Positions 25,521 to 39,246 of a stretch of 64,000 nucleotides of DNA are shown here, piece by piece (the first letter of the stretch is position 1; each line of letters starts with the position of its first letter). The stretch lies in the NCBI GenBank assembly GCA_964057225.1, contig CAXKVF010000087.1, positions 62,001 to 126,000 of the forward strand, read 5' to 3'. The DNA comes from Auanema rhodensis (lineage: Eukaryota > Nematoda > Chromadorea > Rhabditida > Rhabditidae). Under the pieces are notes generated by a model. That model was not told where the DNA came from, ran no database searches, and saw only the letters and a list, made by a program, of their open reading frames with translations. A program made the translations under genes and the position numbers.

Positions 25521-28500
25521 CCATGTCCATATTAGTCTAAAAACAAATTTTTATTGATATTGGTGCATGGTAACCATGACTTTGAAATTTACGTGAACTT
25601 TAATTTATGCTAATTAAATGTACACGTGATGTGCACTTGGTATGTAACTCGCTTCACGTGAAAGATAAAGAGATGCGGTTTTCAAAATTAGATTCCCCAT
25701 GTCCATATTAGTCTAAAAACAAATTTTTATTGATATTGGTGCATGGTAACCATGACTTTGAAATTTACGTGAACTTTAATTTATGCTAATTAAATGTACA
25801 CGTGATGTGCACTTGGTATGTAACTCGCTTCACGTGAAAGATAAAGAGATACGGTTTTCAAAATTAGATTCCCCATGTCCATATTAGTCTAAAAACAAAT
25901 TTTTATTGATATTGGTGCATGGTAACCGTGACTTTGAAATTTACGTGAACTTTAATTTATGCTAATTAAATGTACACGTGATGTGCACTTGGTATGTAAC
26001 TCGCTTCACGTGAAAGATAAAGAGATGCGGTTTTCAAAATTAGATTCCCCATGTCCATATTAGTCTAAAAACAAATTTTTATTGATATTGGTGCATGGTA
26101 ACCATGACTTTGAAATTTACGTGAACTTTAATTTATGCTAATTAAATGTACACGTGATGTGCACTTGGTATGTAACTCGCTTCACGTGAAAGATAAAGAG
26201 ATGCGGTTTTCAAAATTAGATTCCCCATGTCCATATTAGTCTAAAAACAAATTTTTATTGATATTGGTGCATGGTAACCATGACTTTGAAATTTACGTGA
26301 ACTTTAATTTATGCTAATTAAATGTACACGTGATGTGCACTTGGTATGTAACTCGCTTCACGTGAAAGATAAAGAGATGCGGTTTTCAAAATTAGATTCC
26401 CCATGTCCATATTAGTCTAAAAACAAATTTTTATTGATATTGGTGCATGGTAACCATGACTTTGAAATTTACGTGAACTTTAATTTATGCTAATTAAATG
26501 TACACGTGATGTGCACTTGGTATGTAACTCGCTTCACGTGAAAGATAAAGAGATGCGGTTTTCAAAATTAGATTCCCCATGTCCATATTAGTCTAAAAAC
26601 AAATTTTTATTGATATTGGTGCATGGTAACCATGACTTTGAAATTTACGTGAACTTTAATTTATGCTAATTAAATGTACACGTGATGTGCACTTGGTATG
26701 TAACTCGCTTCACGTGAAAGATAAAGAGATGCGGTTTTCAAAATTAGATTCCCCATGTCCATATTAGTCTAAAAACAAATTTTTATTGATATTGGTGCAT
26801 GGTAACCATGACTTTGAAATTTACGTGAACTTTAATTTATGCTAATTAAATGTACACGTGATGTGCAATTGGTATGTAACTCGCTTCACGTGAAAGATAA
26901 AGAGATGCGGTTTTCAAAATTAGATTCCCCATGTCCATATTAGTCTAAAAACAAATTTTTATTGATATTGCTTCATGGTAACCATGACTTTGAAATTTAC
27001 GTGAACTTTAATTTATGCTAATTAAATGTACACGTGATGTGCACTTGGTATGTAACTCGCTTCACGTGAAAGATAAAGAGATGCGGTTTTCAAAATTAGA
27101 TTCCCCATGTCCATATTAGTCTAAAAACAAATTTTTATCGATATTGGTTCATGGTAACCATGACTTTGAAATTTACGTGAACTTTAATTTATGCTAATTA
27201 AATGTACACGTGATGTGCACTTGGTATGTAACTCGCTTCACGTGAAAGATAAAGAGATGCGGTTTTCAAAATTAGATTCCCCATGTCCATATTAGTCTAA
27301 AAACAAATTTTTATTGATATTGGTGCATGGTAACCATGACTTTGAAATTTACGTGAACTTTAATTTATGCTAATTAAATGTACACGTGATGTGCACTTGG
27401 TATGTAACTCGCTTCACGTGAAAGATAAAGAGATGCGGTTTTCAAAATTAGATTCCCCATGTCCATATTAGTCTAAAAACAAATTTTTATTGATATTGCT
27501 TCATGGTAACCATGACTTTGAAATTTACGTGAACTTTAATTTATGCTAATTAAATGTACACGTGATGTGCACTTGGTATGTAACTCGCTTCACGTGAAAG
27601 ATAAAGAGATGCGGTTTTCAAAATTAGATTCCCCATGTCCATATTAGTCTAAAAACAAATTTTTATTGATATTGCTTCATGGTAACCATGACTTTGAAAT
27701 TTACGTGAACTTTAATTTATGCTAATTAAATGTACACGTGATGTGCACTTGGTATGTAACTTGCTTCACGTGAAAGATAAAGAGATGCGGTTTTCACAAT
27801 TAGATTCCCCATGTCCATATTAGTCTAAAAACAAATTTTTATTGATATTGGTGCATGGTAACCATGACTTTGAAATTTACGTGAACTTTAATTTATGCTA
27901 ATTAAATGTACACTTGATGTGCACTTGGTATGTAACTCGCTTCACGTGAAAGATAAAGAGATGCGGTTTTCAAAATTAGATTCCCCATGTCCATATTAGT
28001 CTAAAAACAAATTTTTATTGATATTGGTGCATGGTAACCATGACTTTGAAATTTACGTGAACTTTAATTTATGCTAATTAAATGTACACGTGATGTGCAC
28101 TTGGTATGTAACTCGCTTCACGTGAAAGATAAAGAGATGCGGTTTTCAAAATTAGATTCCCCATGTCCATATTAGTCTAAAAACAAATTTTTATTGATAT
28201 TGGTGCATGGTAACCATGACTTTGAAATTTACGTGAACTTTAATTTATGCTAATTAAATGTACACGTGATGTGCAATTGGTATGTAACTCGCTTCACGTG
28301 AAAGATAAAGAGATGCGGTTTTCAAAATTAGATTCCCCATGTCCATATTAGTCTAAAAACAAATTTTTATTGATATTGCTTCATGGTAACCATGACTTTG
28401 AAATTTACGTGAACTTTAATTTATGCTAATTAAATGTACACGTGATGTGCACTTGGTATGTAACTCGCTTCACGTGAAAGATAAAGAGATGCGGTTTTCA

Positions 28501-29216
28501 AAATTAGATTCCCCATGTCCATATTAGTCTAAAAACAAATTTTTATCGATATTGGTTCATGGTAACCATGACTTTGAAATTTACGTGAACTTTAATTTAT
28601 GCTAATTAAATGTACACGTGATGTGCACTTGGTATGTAACTCGCTTCACGTGAAAGATAAAGAGATGCGGTTTTCAAAATTAGATTCCCCATGTCCATAT
28701 TAGTCTAAAAACAAATTTTTATTGATATTGGTGCATGGTAACCATGACTTTGAAATTTACGTGAACTTTAATTTATGCTAATTAAATGTACACGTGATGT
28801 GCACTTGGTATGTAACTCGCTTCACGTGAAAGATAAAGAGATGCGGTTTTCAAAATTAGATTCCCCATGTCCATATTAGTCTAAAAACAAATTTTTATTG
28901 ATATTGGTGCATGGTAACCATGACTTTGAAATTTACGTGAACTTTAATTTATGCTAATTAAATGTACACGTGATGTGCACTTGGTATGTAACTCGCTTCA
29001 CGTGAAAGATAAAGAGATGCGGTTTTCAAAATTAGATTCCCCATGTCCATATTAGTCTAAAAACAAATTTTTATTGATATTGGTGCATGGTAACCATGAC
29101 TTTGAAATTTACGTGAACTTTAATTTATGCTAATTAAATGTACACGTGATGTGCACTTGGTATGTAACTCGCTTCACGTGAAAGATAAAGAGATGCGGTT
29201 TTCAAAATTAGATTCC
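25521..29216 (+). repeat. 22-monomer-period higher-order repeat, copy A
   Basis: Twenty-one successive monomers match 29393-33088 at an offset of 3872 bp (22 units). Paired marks include AGATACGG 25851/29723, ACCGTG 25928/29800, TGCAATT 26868/30740, AACTTGC 27762/31634, CACAATT 27797/31669, CACTTG 27914/31786, TGCAATT 28276/32148 and TATCGAT 28547/32419. The only difference I noticed is A at 28920 against G at 32792. Inside it a TGCAATT, GCTTC, TATCGAT, GGTGC run occurs twice, 1408 bp (8 units) apart. Confidence 0.93.
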
Positions 29217-29392
29217 CCATGTCCATATTAGTCTAAAAACAAATTTTTATTGATATTGGTGCATGGTAACCATGACTTTGAAATTTACGTGAACTTTAAT
29301 TTATGCTAATTAAATGTACACTTGATGTGCACTTGGTATGTAACTCGCTTCACGTGAAAGATAAAGAGATGCGGTTTTCAAAATTAGATTCC

Positions 29393-32300
29393 CCATGTCC
29401 ATATTAGTCTAAAAACAAATTTTTATTGATATTGGTGCATGGTAACCATGACTTTGAAATTTACGTGAACTTTAATTTATGCTAATTAAATGTACACGTG
29501 ATGTGCACTTGGTATGTAACTCGCTTCACGTGAAAGATAAAGAGATGCGGTTTTCAAAATTAGATTCCCCATGTCCATATTAGTCTAAAAACAAATTTTT
29601 ATTGATATTGGTGCATGGTAACCATGACTTTGAAATTTACGTGAACTTTAATTTATGCTAATTAAATGTACACGTGATGTGCACTTGGTATGTAACTCGC
29701 TTCACGTGAAAGATAAAGAGATACGGTTTTCAAAATTAGATTCCCCATGTCCATATTAGTCTAAAAACAAATTTTTATTGATATTGGTGCATGGTAACCG
29801 TGACTTTGAAATTTACGTGAACTTTAATTTATGCTAATTAAATGTACACGTGATGTGCACTTGGTATGTAACTCGCTTCACGTGAAAGATAAAGAGATGC
29901 GGTTTTCAAAATTAGATTCCCCATGTCCATATTAGTCTAAAAACAAATTTTTATTGATATTGGTGCATGGTAACCATGACTTTGAAATTTACGTGAACTT
30001 TAATTTATGCTAATTAAATGTACACGTGATGTGCACTTGGTATGTAACTCGCTTCACGTGAAAGATAAAGAGATGCGGTTTTCAAAATTAGATTCCCCAT
30101 GTCCATATTAGTCTAAAAACAAATTTTTATTGATATTGGTGCATGGTAACCATGACTTTGAAATTTACGTGAACTTTAATTTATGCTAATTAAATGTACA
30201 CGTGATGTGCACTTGGTATGTAACTCGCTTCACGTGAAAGATAAAGAGATGCGGTTTTCAAAATTAGATTCCCCATGTCCATATTAGTCTAAAAACAAAT
30301 TTTTATTGATATTGGTGCATGGTAACCATGACTTTGAAATTTACGTGAACTTTAATTTATGCTAATTAAATGTACACGTGATGTGCACTTGGTATGTAAC
30401 TCGCTTCACGTGAAAGATAAAGAGATGCGGTTTTCAAAATTAGATTCCCCATGTCCATATTAGTCTAAAAACAAATTTTTATTGATATTGGTGCATGGTA
30501 ACCATGACTTTGAAATTTACGTGAACTTTAATTTATGCTAATTAAATGTACACGTGATGTGCACTTGGTATGTAACTCGCTTCACGTGAAAGATAAAGAG
30601 ATGCGGTTTTCAAAATTAGATTCCCCATGTCCATATTAGTCTAAAAACAAATTTTTATTGATATTGGTGCATGGTAACCATGACTTTGAAATTTACGTGA
30701 ACTTTAATTTATGCTAATTAAATGTACACGTGATGTGCAATTGGTATGTAACTCGCTTCACGTGAAAGATAAAGAGATGCGGTTTTCAAAATTAGATTCC
30801 CCATGTCCATATTAGTCTAAAAACAAATTTTTATTGATATTGCTTCATGGTAACCATGACTTTGAAATTTACGTGAACTTTAATTTATGCTAATTAAATG
30901 TACACGTGATGTGCACTTGGTATGTAACTCGCTTCACGTGAAAGATAAAGAGATGCGGTTTTCAAAATTAGATTCCCCATGTCCATATTAGTCTAAAAAC
31001 AAATTTTTATCGATATTGGTTCATGGTAACCATGACTTTGAAATTTACGTGAACTTTAATTTATGCTAATTAAATGTACACGTGATGTGCACTTGGTATG
31101 TAACTCGCTTCACGTGAAAGATAAAGAGATGCGGTTTTCAAAATTAGATTCCCCATGTCCATATTAGTCTAAAAACAAATTTTTATTGATATTGGTGCAT
31201 GGTAACCATGACTTTGAAATTTACGTGAACTTTAATTTATGCTAATTAAATGTACACGTGATGTGCACTTGGTATGTAACTCGCTTCACGTGAAAGATAA
31301 AGAGATGCGGTTTTCAAAATTAGATTCCCCATGTCCATATTAGTCTAAAAACAAATTTTTATTGATATTGCTTCATGGTAACCATGACTTTGAAATTTAC
31401 GTGAACTTTAATTTATGCTAATTAAATGTACACGTGATGTGCACTTGGTATGTAACTCGCTTCACGTGAAAGATAAAGAGATGCGGTTTTCAAAATTAGA
31501 TTCCCCATGTCCATATTAGTCTAAAAACAAATTTTTATTGATATTGCTTCATGGTAACCATGACTTTGAAATTTACGTGAACTTTAATTTATGCTAATTA
31601 AATGTACACGTGATGTGCACTTGGTATGTAACTTGCTTCACGTGAAAGATAAAGAGATGCGGTTTTCACAATTAGATTCCCCATGTCCATATTAGTCTAA
31701 AAACAAATTTTTATTGATATTGGTGCATGGTAACCATGACTTTGAAATTTACGTGAACTTTAATTTATGCTAATTAAATGTACACTTGATGTGCACTTGG
31801 TATGTAACTCGCTTCACGTGAAAGATAAAGAGATGCGGTTTTCAAAATTAGATTCCCCATGTCCATATTAGTCTAAAAACAAATTTTTATTGATATTGGT
31901 GCATGGTAACCATGACTTTGAAATTTACGTGAACTTTAATTTATGCTAATTAAATGTACACGTGATGTGCACTTGGTATGTAACTCGCTTCACGTGAAAG
32001 ATAAAGAGATGCGGTTTTCAAAATTAGATTCCCCATGTCCATATTAGTCTAAAAACAAATTTTTATTGATATTGGTGCATGGTAACCATGACTTTGAAAT
32101 TTACGTGAACTTTAATTTATGCTAATTAAATGTACACGTGATGTGCAATTGGTATGTAACTCGCTTCACGTGAAAGATAAAGAGATGCGGTTTTCAAAAT
32201 TAGATTCCCCATGTCCATATTAGTCTAAAAACAAATTTTTATTGATATTGCTTCATGGTAACCATGACTTTGAAATTTACGTGAACTTTAATTTATGCTA

Positions 32301-33088
32301 ATTAAATGTACACGTGATGTGCACTTGGTATGTAACTCGCTTCACGTGAAAGATAAAGAGATGCGGTTTTCAAAATTAGATTCCCCATGTCCATATTAGT
32401 CTAAAAACAAATTTTTATCGATATTGGTTCATGGTAACCATGACTTTGAAATTTACGTGAACTTTAATTTATGCTAATTAAATGTACACGTGATGTGCAC
32501 TTGGTATGTAACTCGCTTCACGTGAAAGATAAAGAGATGCGGTTTTCAAAATTAGATTCCCCATGTCCATATTAGTCTAAAAACAAATTTTTATTGATAT
32601 TGGTGCATGGTAACCATGACTTTGAAATTTACGTGAACTTTAATTTATGCTAATTAAATGTACACGTGATGTGCACTTGGTATGTAACTCGCTTCACGTG
32701 AAAGATAAAGAGATGCGGTTTTCAAAATTAGATTCCCCATGTCCATATTAGTCTAAAAACAAATTTTTATTGATATTGGTGCATGGTAACCGTGACTTTG
32801 AAATTTACGTGAACTTTAATTTATGCTAATTAAATGTACACGTGATGTGCACTTGGTATGTAACTCGCTTCACGTGAAAGATAAAGAGATGCGGTTTTCA
32901 AAATTAGATTCCCCATGTCCATATTAGTCTAAAAACAAATTTTTATTGATATTGGTGCATGGTAACCATGACTTTGAAATTTACGTGAACTTTAATTTAT
33001 GCTAATTAAATGTACACGTGATGTGCACTTGGTATGTAACTCGCTTCACGTGAAAGATAAAGAGATGCGGTTTTCAAAATTAGATTCC
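29393..33088 (+). repeat. 22-monomer-period higher-order repeat, copy B
   Basis: This is the near-identical partner of 25521-29216, separated from it by a single diverged monomer (29217-29392, with CACTTG at 29322). The copy ends at the TACTCT unit whose mark is at 33103. The near-identity over about 3.7 kb points to a recent tandem duplication of a 22-unit segment, or to an assembly duplication that would need read support. Confidence 0.93.
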
Positions 33089-33616
33089 CCATGTCCATAT
33101 TACTCTAAAAACAAATTTTTATTGATATTGGTGCATGGTAACCATGACTTTGAAATTTACGTGAACTTTAATTTATGCTAATTAAATGTACACGTGATGT
33201 GCACTTGGTATGTAACTCGCTTCACGTGAAAGATAAAGAGATGCGGTTTTCAAAATTAGATTCCCCATGTCCATATTAGTCTAAAAACAAATTTTTATTG
33301 ATATTGGTGCATGGTAACCATGACTTTGAAATTTACGTGAACTTTAATTTATGCTAATTAAATGTACACGTGATGTGCACTTGGTATGTAACTCGCTTCA
33401 CGTGAAAGATAAAGAGATACGGTTTTCAAAATTAGATTCCCCATGTCCATATTAGTCTAAAAACAAATTTTTATTGATATTGGTGCATGGTAACCATGAC
33501 TTTGAAATTTACGTGAACTTTAATTTATGCTAATTAAATGTACACTTGATGTGCACTTGGTATGTAACTCGCTTCACGTGAAAGATAAAGAGATGCGGTT
33601 TTCAAAATTAGATTCC

Positions 33617-34496
33617 CCATGTCCATATTAGTCTAAAAACAAATTTTTATTGATATTGCTTCATGGTAACCATGACTTTGAAATTTACGTGAACTTTAAT
33701 TTATGCTAATTAAATGTACACGTGATGTGCACTTGGTATGTAACTCGCTTCACGTGAAAGATAAAGAGATGCGGTTTTCAAAATTAGATTCCCCATGTCC
33801 ATATTAGTCTAAAAACAAATTTTTATTGATATTGCTTCATGGTAACCATGACTTTGAAATTTACGTGAACTTTAATTTATGCTAATTAAATGTACACGTG
33901 ATGTGCACTTGGTATGTAACTTGCTTCACGTGAAAGATAAAGAGATGCGGTTTTCACAATTAGATTCCCCATGTCCATATTAGTCTAAAAACAAATTTTT
34001 ATTGATATTGGTGCATGGTAACCATGACTTTGAAATTTACGTGAACTTTAATTTATGCTAATTAAATGTACACTTGATGTGCACTTGGTATGTAACTCGC
34101 TTCACGTGAAAGATAAAGAGATGCGGTTTTCAAAATTAGATTCCCCATGTCCATATTAGTCTAAAAACAAATTTTTATTGATATTGGTGCATGGTAACCA
34201 TGACTTTGAAATTTACGTGAACTTTAATTTATGCTAATTAAATGTACACGTGATGTGCACTTGGTATGTAACTCGCTTCACGTGAAAGATAAAGAGATGC
34301 GGTTTTCAAAATTAGATTCCCCATGTCCATATTAGTCTAAAAACAAATTTTTATTGATATTGGTGCATGGTAACCATGACTTTGAAATTTACGTGAACTT
34401 TAATTTATGCTAATTAAATGTACACGTGATGTGCAATTGGTATGTAACTCGCTTCACGTGAAAGATAAAGAGATGCGGTTTTCAAAATTAGATTCC
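33617..34496 (+). repeat. Five-monomer partial third copy of the 22-unit repeat
   Basis: Two GCTTC units are followed by AACTTGC at 33922, CACAATT, CACTTG, GGTGC and TGCAATT at 34436. These match 31329-32208 of copy B at an offset of 2288 bp (13 units). The match stops on both sides: the left neighbour has CACTTG instead of CACGTG, and the right neighbour is GGTTC instead of GCTTC. The copied segment is 880 bp. Confidence 0.8.
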
Positions 34497-36606
34497 CCAT
34501 GTCCATATTAGTCTAAAAACAAATTTTTATTGATATTGGTTCATGGTAACCATGACTTTGAAATTTACGTGAACTTTAATTTATGCTAATTAAATGTACA
34601 CGTGATGTGCACTTGGTATGTAACTCGCTTCACGTGAAAGATAAAGAGATGCGGTTTTCAAAATTAGATTCCCCATGTCCATATTAGTCTAAAAACAAAT
34701 TTTTATTGATATTGGTGCATGGTAACCATGACTTTGAAATTTACGTGAACTTTAATTTATGCTAATTAAATGTACACGTGATGTGCACTTGGTATGTAAC
34801 TCGCTTCACGTGAAAGATAAAGAGATGCGGTTTTCAAAATTAGATTCCCCATGTCCATATTAGTCTAAAAACAAATTTTTATTGATATTGGTGCATGGTA
34901 ACCATGACTTTGAAATTTACGTGAACTTTAATTTATGCTAATTAAATGTACACGTGATGTGCACTTGGTATGTAACTCGCTTCACGTGAAAGATAAAGAG
35001 ATACGGTTTTCAAAATTAGATTCCCCATGTCCATATTAGTCTAAAAACAAATTTTTATTGATATTGGTGCATGGTAACCGTGACTTTGAAATTTACGTGA
35101 ACTTTAATTTATGCTAATTAAATGTACACGTGATGTGCACTTGGTATGTAACTCGCTTCACGTGAAAGATAAAGAGATGCGGTTTTCAAAATTAGATTCC
35201 CCATGTCCATATTAGTCTAAAAACAAATTTTTATTGATATTGGTGCATGGTAACCATGACTTTGAAATTTACGTGAACTTTAATTTATGCTAATTAAATG
35301 TACACGTGATGTGCACTTGGTATGTAACTCGCTTCACGTGAAAGATAAAGAGATGCGGTTTTCAAAATTAGATTCCCCATGTCCATATTACTCTAAAAAC
35401 AAATTTTTATTGATATTGGTGCATGGTAACCATGACTTTGAAATTTACGTGAACTTTAATTTATGCTAATTAAATGTACACGTGATGTGCACTTGGTATG
35501 TAACTCGCTTCACGTGAAAGATAAAGAGATGCGGTTTTCAAAATTAGATTCCCCATGTCCATATTAGTCTAAAAACAAATTTTTATTGATATTGGTGCAT
35601 GGTAACCATGACTTTGAAATTTACGTGAACTTTAATTTATGCTAATTAAATGTACACGTGATGTGCAATTGGTATGTAACTCGCTTCACGTGAAAGATAA
35701 AGAGATGCGGTTTTCAAAATTAGATTCCCCATGTCCATATTAGTCTAAAAACAAATTTTTATTGATATTGCTTCATGGTAACCATGACTTTGAAATTTAC
35801 GTGAACTTTAATTTATGCTAATTAAATGTACACGTGATGTGCACTTGGTATGTAACTCGCTTCACGTGAAAGATAAAGAGATGCGGTTTTCAAAATTAGA
35901 TTCCCCATGTCCATATTAGTCTAAAAACAAATTTTTATCGATATTGGTTCATGGTAACCATGACTTTGAAATTTACGTGAACTTTAATTTATGCTAATTA
36001 AATGTACACGTGATGTGCACTTGGTATGTAACTCGCTTCACGTGAAAGATAAAGAGATGCGGTTTTCAAAATTAGATTCCCCATGTCCATATTAGTCTAA
36101 AAACAAATTTTTATTGATATTGGTGCATGGTAACCATGACTTTGAAATTTACGTGAACTTTAATTTATGCTAATTAAATGTACACGTGATGTGCACTTGG
36201 TATGTAACTCGCTTCACGTGAAAGATAAAGAGATGCGGTTTTCAAAATTAGATTCCCCATGTCCATATTAGTCTAAAAACAAATTTTTATTGATATTGGT
36301 GCATGGTAACCATGACTTTGAAATTTACGTGAACTTTAATTTATGCTAATTAAATGTACACGTGATGTGCACTTGGTATGTAACTCGCTTCACGTGAAAG
36401 ATAAAGAGATACGGTTTTCAAAATTAGATTCCCCATGTCCATATTAGTCTAAAAACAAATTTTTATTGATATTGGTTCATGGTAACCATGACTTTGAAAT
36501 TTACGTGAACTTTAATTTATGCTAATTAAATGTACACGTGATGTGCACTTGGTATGTAACTCGCTTCACGTGAAAGATAAAGAGATGCGGTTTTCAAAAT
36601 TAGATT

Positions 36607-39246
36607 TCCCATGTCCATATTAGTCTAAAAACAAATTTTTATTGATATTGCTTCATGGTAACCATGACTTTGAAATTTACGTGAACTTTAATTTATGCTA
36701 ATTAAATGTACACTTGATGTGCACTTGGTATGTAACTCGCTTCACGTGAAAGATAAAGAGATGCGGTTTTCAAAATTAGATTCCCCATGTCCATATTAGT
36801 CTAAAAACAAATTTTTATTGATATTGGTGCATGGTAACCATGACTTTGAAATTTACGTGAACTTTAATTTATGCTAATTAAATGTACACTTGATGTGCAC
36901 TTGGTATGTAACTCGCTTCACGTGAAAGATAAAGAGATGCGGTTTTCAAAATTAGATTCCCCATGTCCATATTAGTCTAAAAACAAATTTTTATTGATAT
37001 TGCTTCATGGTAACCATGACTTTGAAATTTACGTGAACTTTAATTTATGCTAATTAAATGTACACGTGATGTGCACTTGGTATGTAACTCGCTTCACGTG
37101 AAAGATAAAGAGATGCGGTTTTCAAAATTAGATTCCCCATGTCCATATTAGTCTAAAAACAAATTTTTATCGATATTGGTTCATGGTAACCATGACTTTG
37201 AAATTTACGTGAACTTTAATTTATGCTAATTAAATGTACACGTGATGTGCACTTGGTATGTAACTCGCTTCACGTGAAAGATAAAGAGATGCGGTTTTCA
37301 AAATTAGATTCCCCATGTCCATATTAGTCTAAAAACAAATTTTTATTGATATTGGTGCATGGTAACCATGACTTTGAAATTTACGTGAACTTTAATTTAT
37401 GCTAATTAAATGTACACGTGATGTGCACTTGGTATGTAACTCGCTTCACGTGAAAGATAAAGAGATGCGGTTTTCAAAATTAGATTTCCCATGTCCATAT
37501 TAGTCTAAAAACAAATTTTTATTGATATTGCTTCATGGTAACCATGACTTTGAAATTTACGTGAACTTTAATTTATGCTAATTAAATGTACACTTGATGT
37601 GCACTTGGTATGTAACTCGCTTCACGTGAAAGATAAAGAGATGCGGTTTTCAAAATTAGATTCCCCATGTCCATATTAGTCTAAAAACAAATTTTTATTG
37701 ATATTGGTGCATGGTAACCATGACTTTGAAATTTACGTGAACTTTAATTTATGCTAATTAAATGTACACTTGATGTGCACTTGGTATGTAACTCGCTTCA
37801 CGTGAAAGATAAAGAGATGCGGTTTTCAAAATTAGATTCCCCATGTCCATATTAGTCTAAAAACAAATTTTTATTGATATTGCTTCATGGTAACCATGAC
37901 TTTGAAATTTACGTGAACTTTAATTTATGCTAATTAAATGTACACGTGATGTGCACTTGGTATGTAACTCGCTTCACGTGAAAGATAAAGAGATGCGGTT
38001 TTCAAAATTAGATTCCCCATGTCCATATTAGTCTAAAAACAAATTTTTATCGATATTGGTTCATGGTAACCATGACTTTGAAATTTACGTGAACTTTAAT
38101 TTATGCTAATTAAATGTACACGTGATGTGCACTTGGTATGTAACTCGCTTCACGTGAAAGATAAAGAGATGCGGTTTTCAAAATTAGATTCCCCATGTCC
38201 ATATTAGTCTAAAAACAAATTTTTATTGATATTGGTGCATGGTAACCATGACTTTGAAATTTACGTGAACTTTAATTTATGCTAATTAAATGTACACGTG
38301 ATGTGCACTTGGTATGTAACTCGCTTCACGTGAAAGATAAAGAGATGCGGTTTTCAAAATTAGATTTCCCATGTCCATATTAGTCTAAAAACAAATTTTT
38401 ATTGATATTGCTTCATGGTAACCATGACTTTGAAATTTACGTGAACTTTAATTTATGCTAATTAAATGTACACTTGATGTGCACTTGGTATGTAACTCGC
38501 TTCACGTGAAAGATAAAGAGATGCGGTTTTCAAAATTAGATTCCCCATGTCCATATTAGTCTAAAAACAAATTTTTATTGATATTGGTGCATGGTAACCA
38601 TGACTTTGAAATTTACGTGAACTTTAATTTATGCTAATTAAATGTACACTTGATGTGCACTTGGTATGTAACTCGCTTCACGTGAAAGATAAAGAGATGC
38701 GGTTTTCAAAATTAGATTCCCCATGTCCATATTAGTCTAAAAACAAATTTTTATTGATATTGCTTCATGGTAACCATGACTTTGAAATTTACGTGAACTT
38801 TAATTTATGCTAATTAAATGTACACGTGATGTGCACTTGGTATGTAACTCGCTTCACGTGAAAGATAAAGAGATGCGGTTTTCAAAATTAGATTCCCCAT
38901 GTCCATATTAGTCTAAAAACAAATTTTTATCGATATTGGTTCATGGTAACCATGACTTTGAAATTTACGTGAACTTTAATTTATGCTAATTAAATGTACA
39001 CGTGATGTGCACTTGGTATGTAACTCGCTTCACGTGAAAGATAAAGAGATGCGGTTTTCAAAATTAGATTCCCCATGTCCATATTAGTCTAAAAACAAAT
39101 TTTTATTGATATTGGTGCATGGTAACCATGACTTTGAAATTTACGTGAACTTTAATTTATGCTAATTAAATGTACACGTGATGTGCACTTGGTATGTAAC
39201 TCGCTTCACGTGAAAGATAAAGAGATGCGGTTTTCAAAATTAGATT
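36607..39246 (+). repeat. Five-monomer (880-bp) higher-order repeat, three tandem copies
   Basis: GATTTCCC marks at 36607, 37487 and 38367 start three copies. Each runs: GCTTC with CACTTG, GGTGC with CACTTG, GCTTC, TATCGAT with GGTTC, then GGTGC. No difference between copies was seen at these positions. GATTTCCC units recur at about 39599 and 41183 (7 and then 9 monomers on), always followed by GCTTC with CACTTG. Confidence 0.92.
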
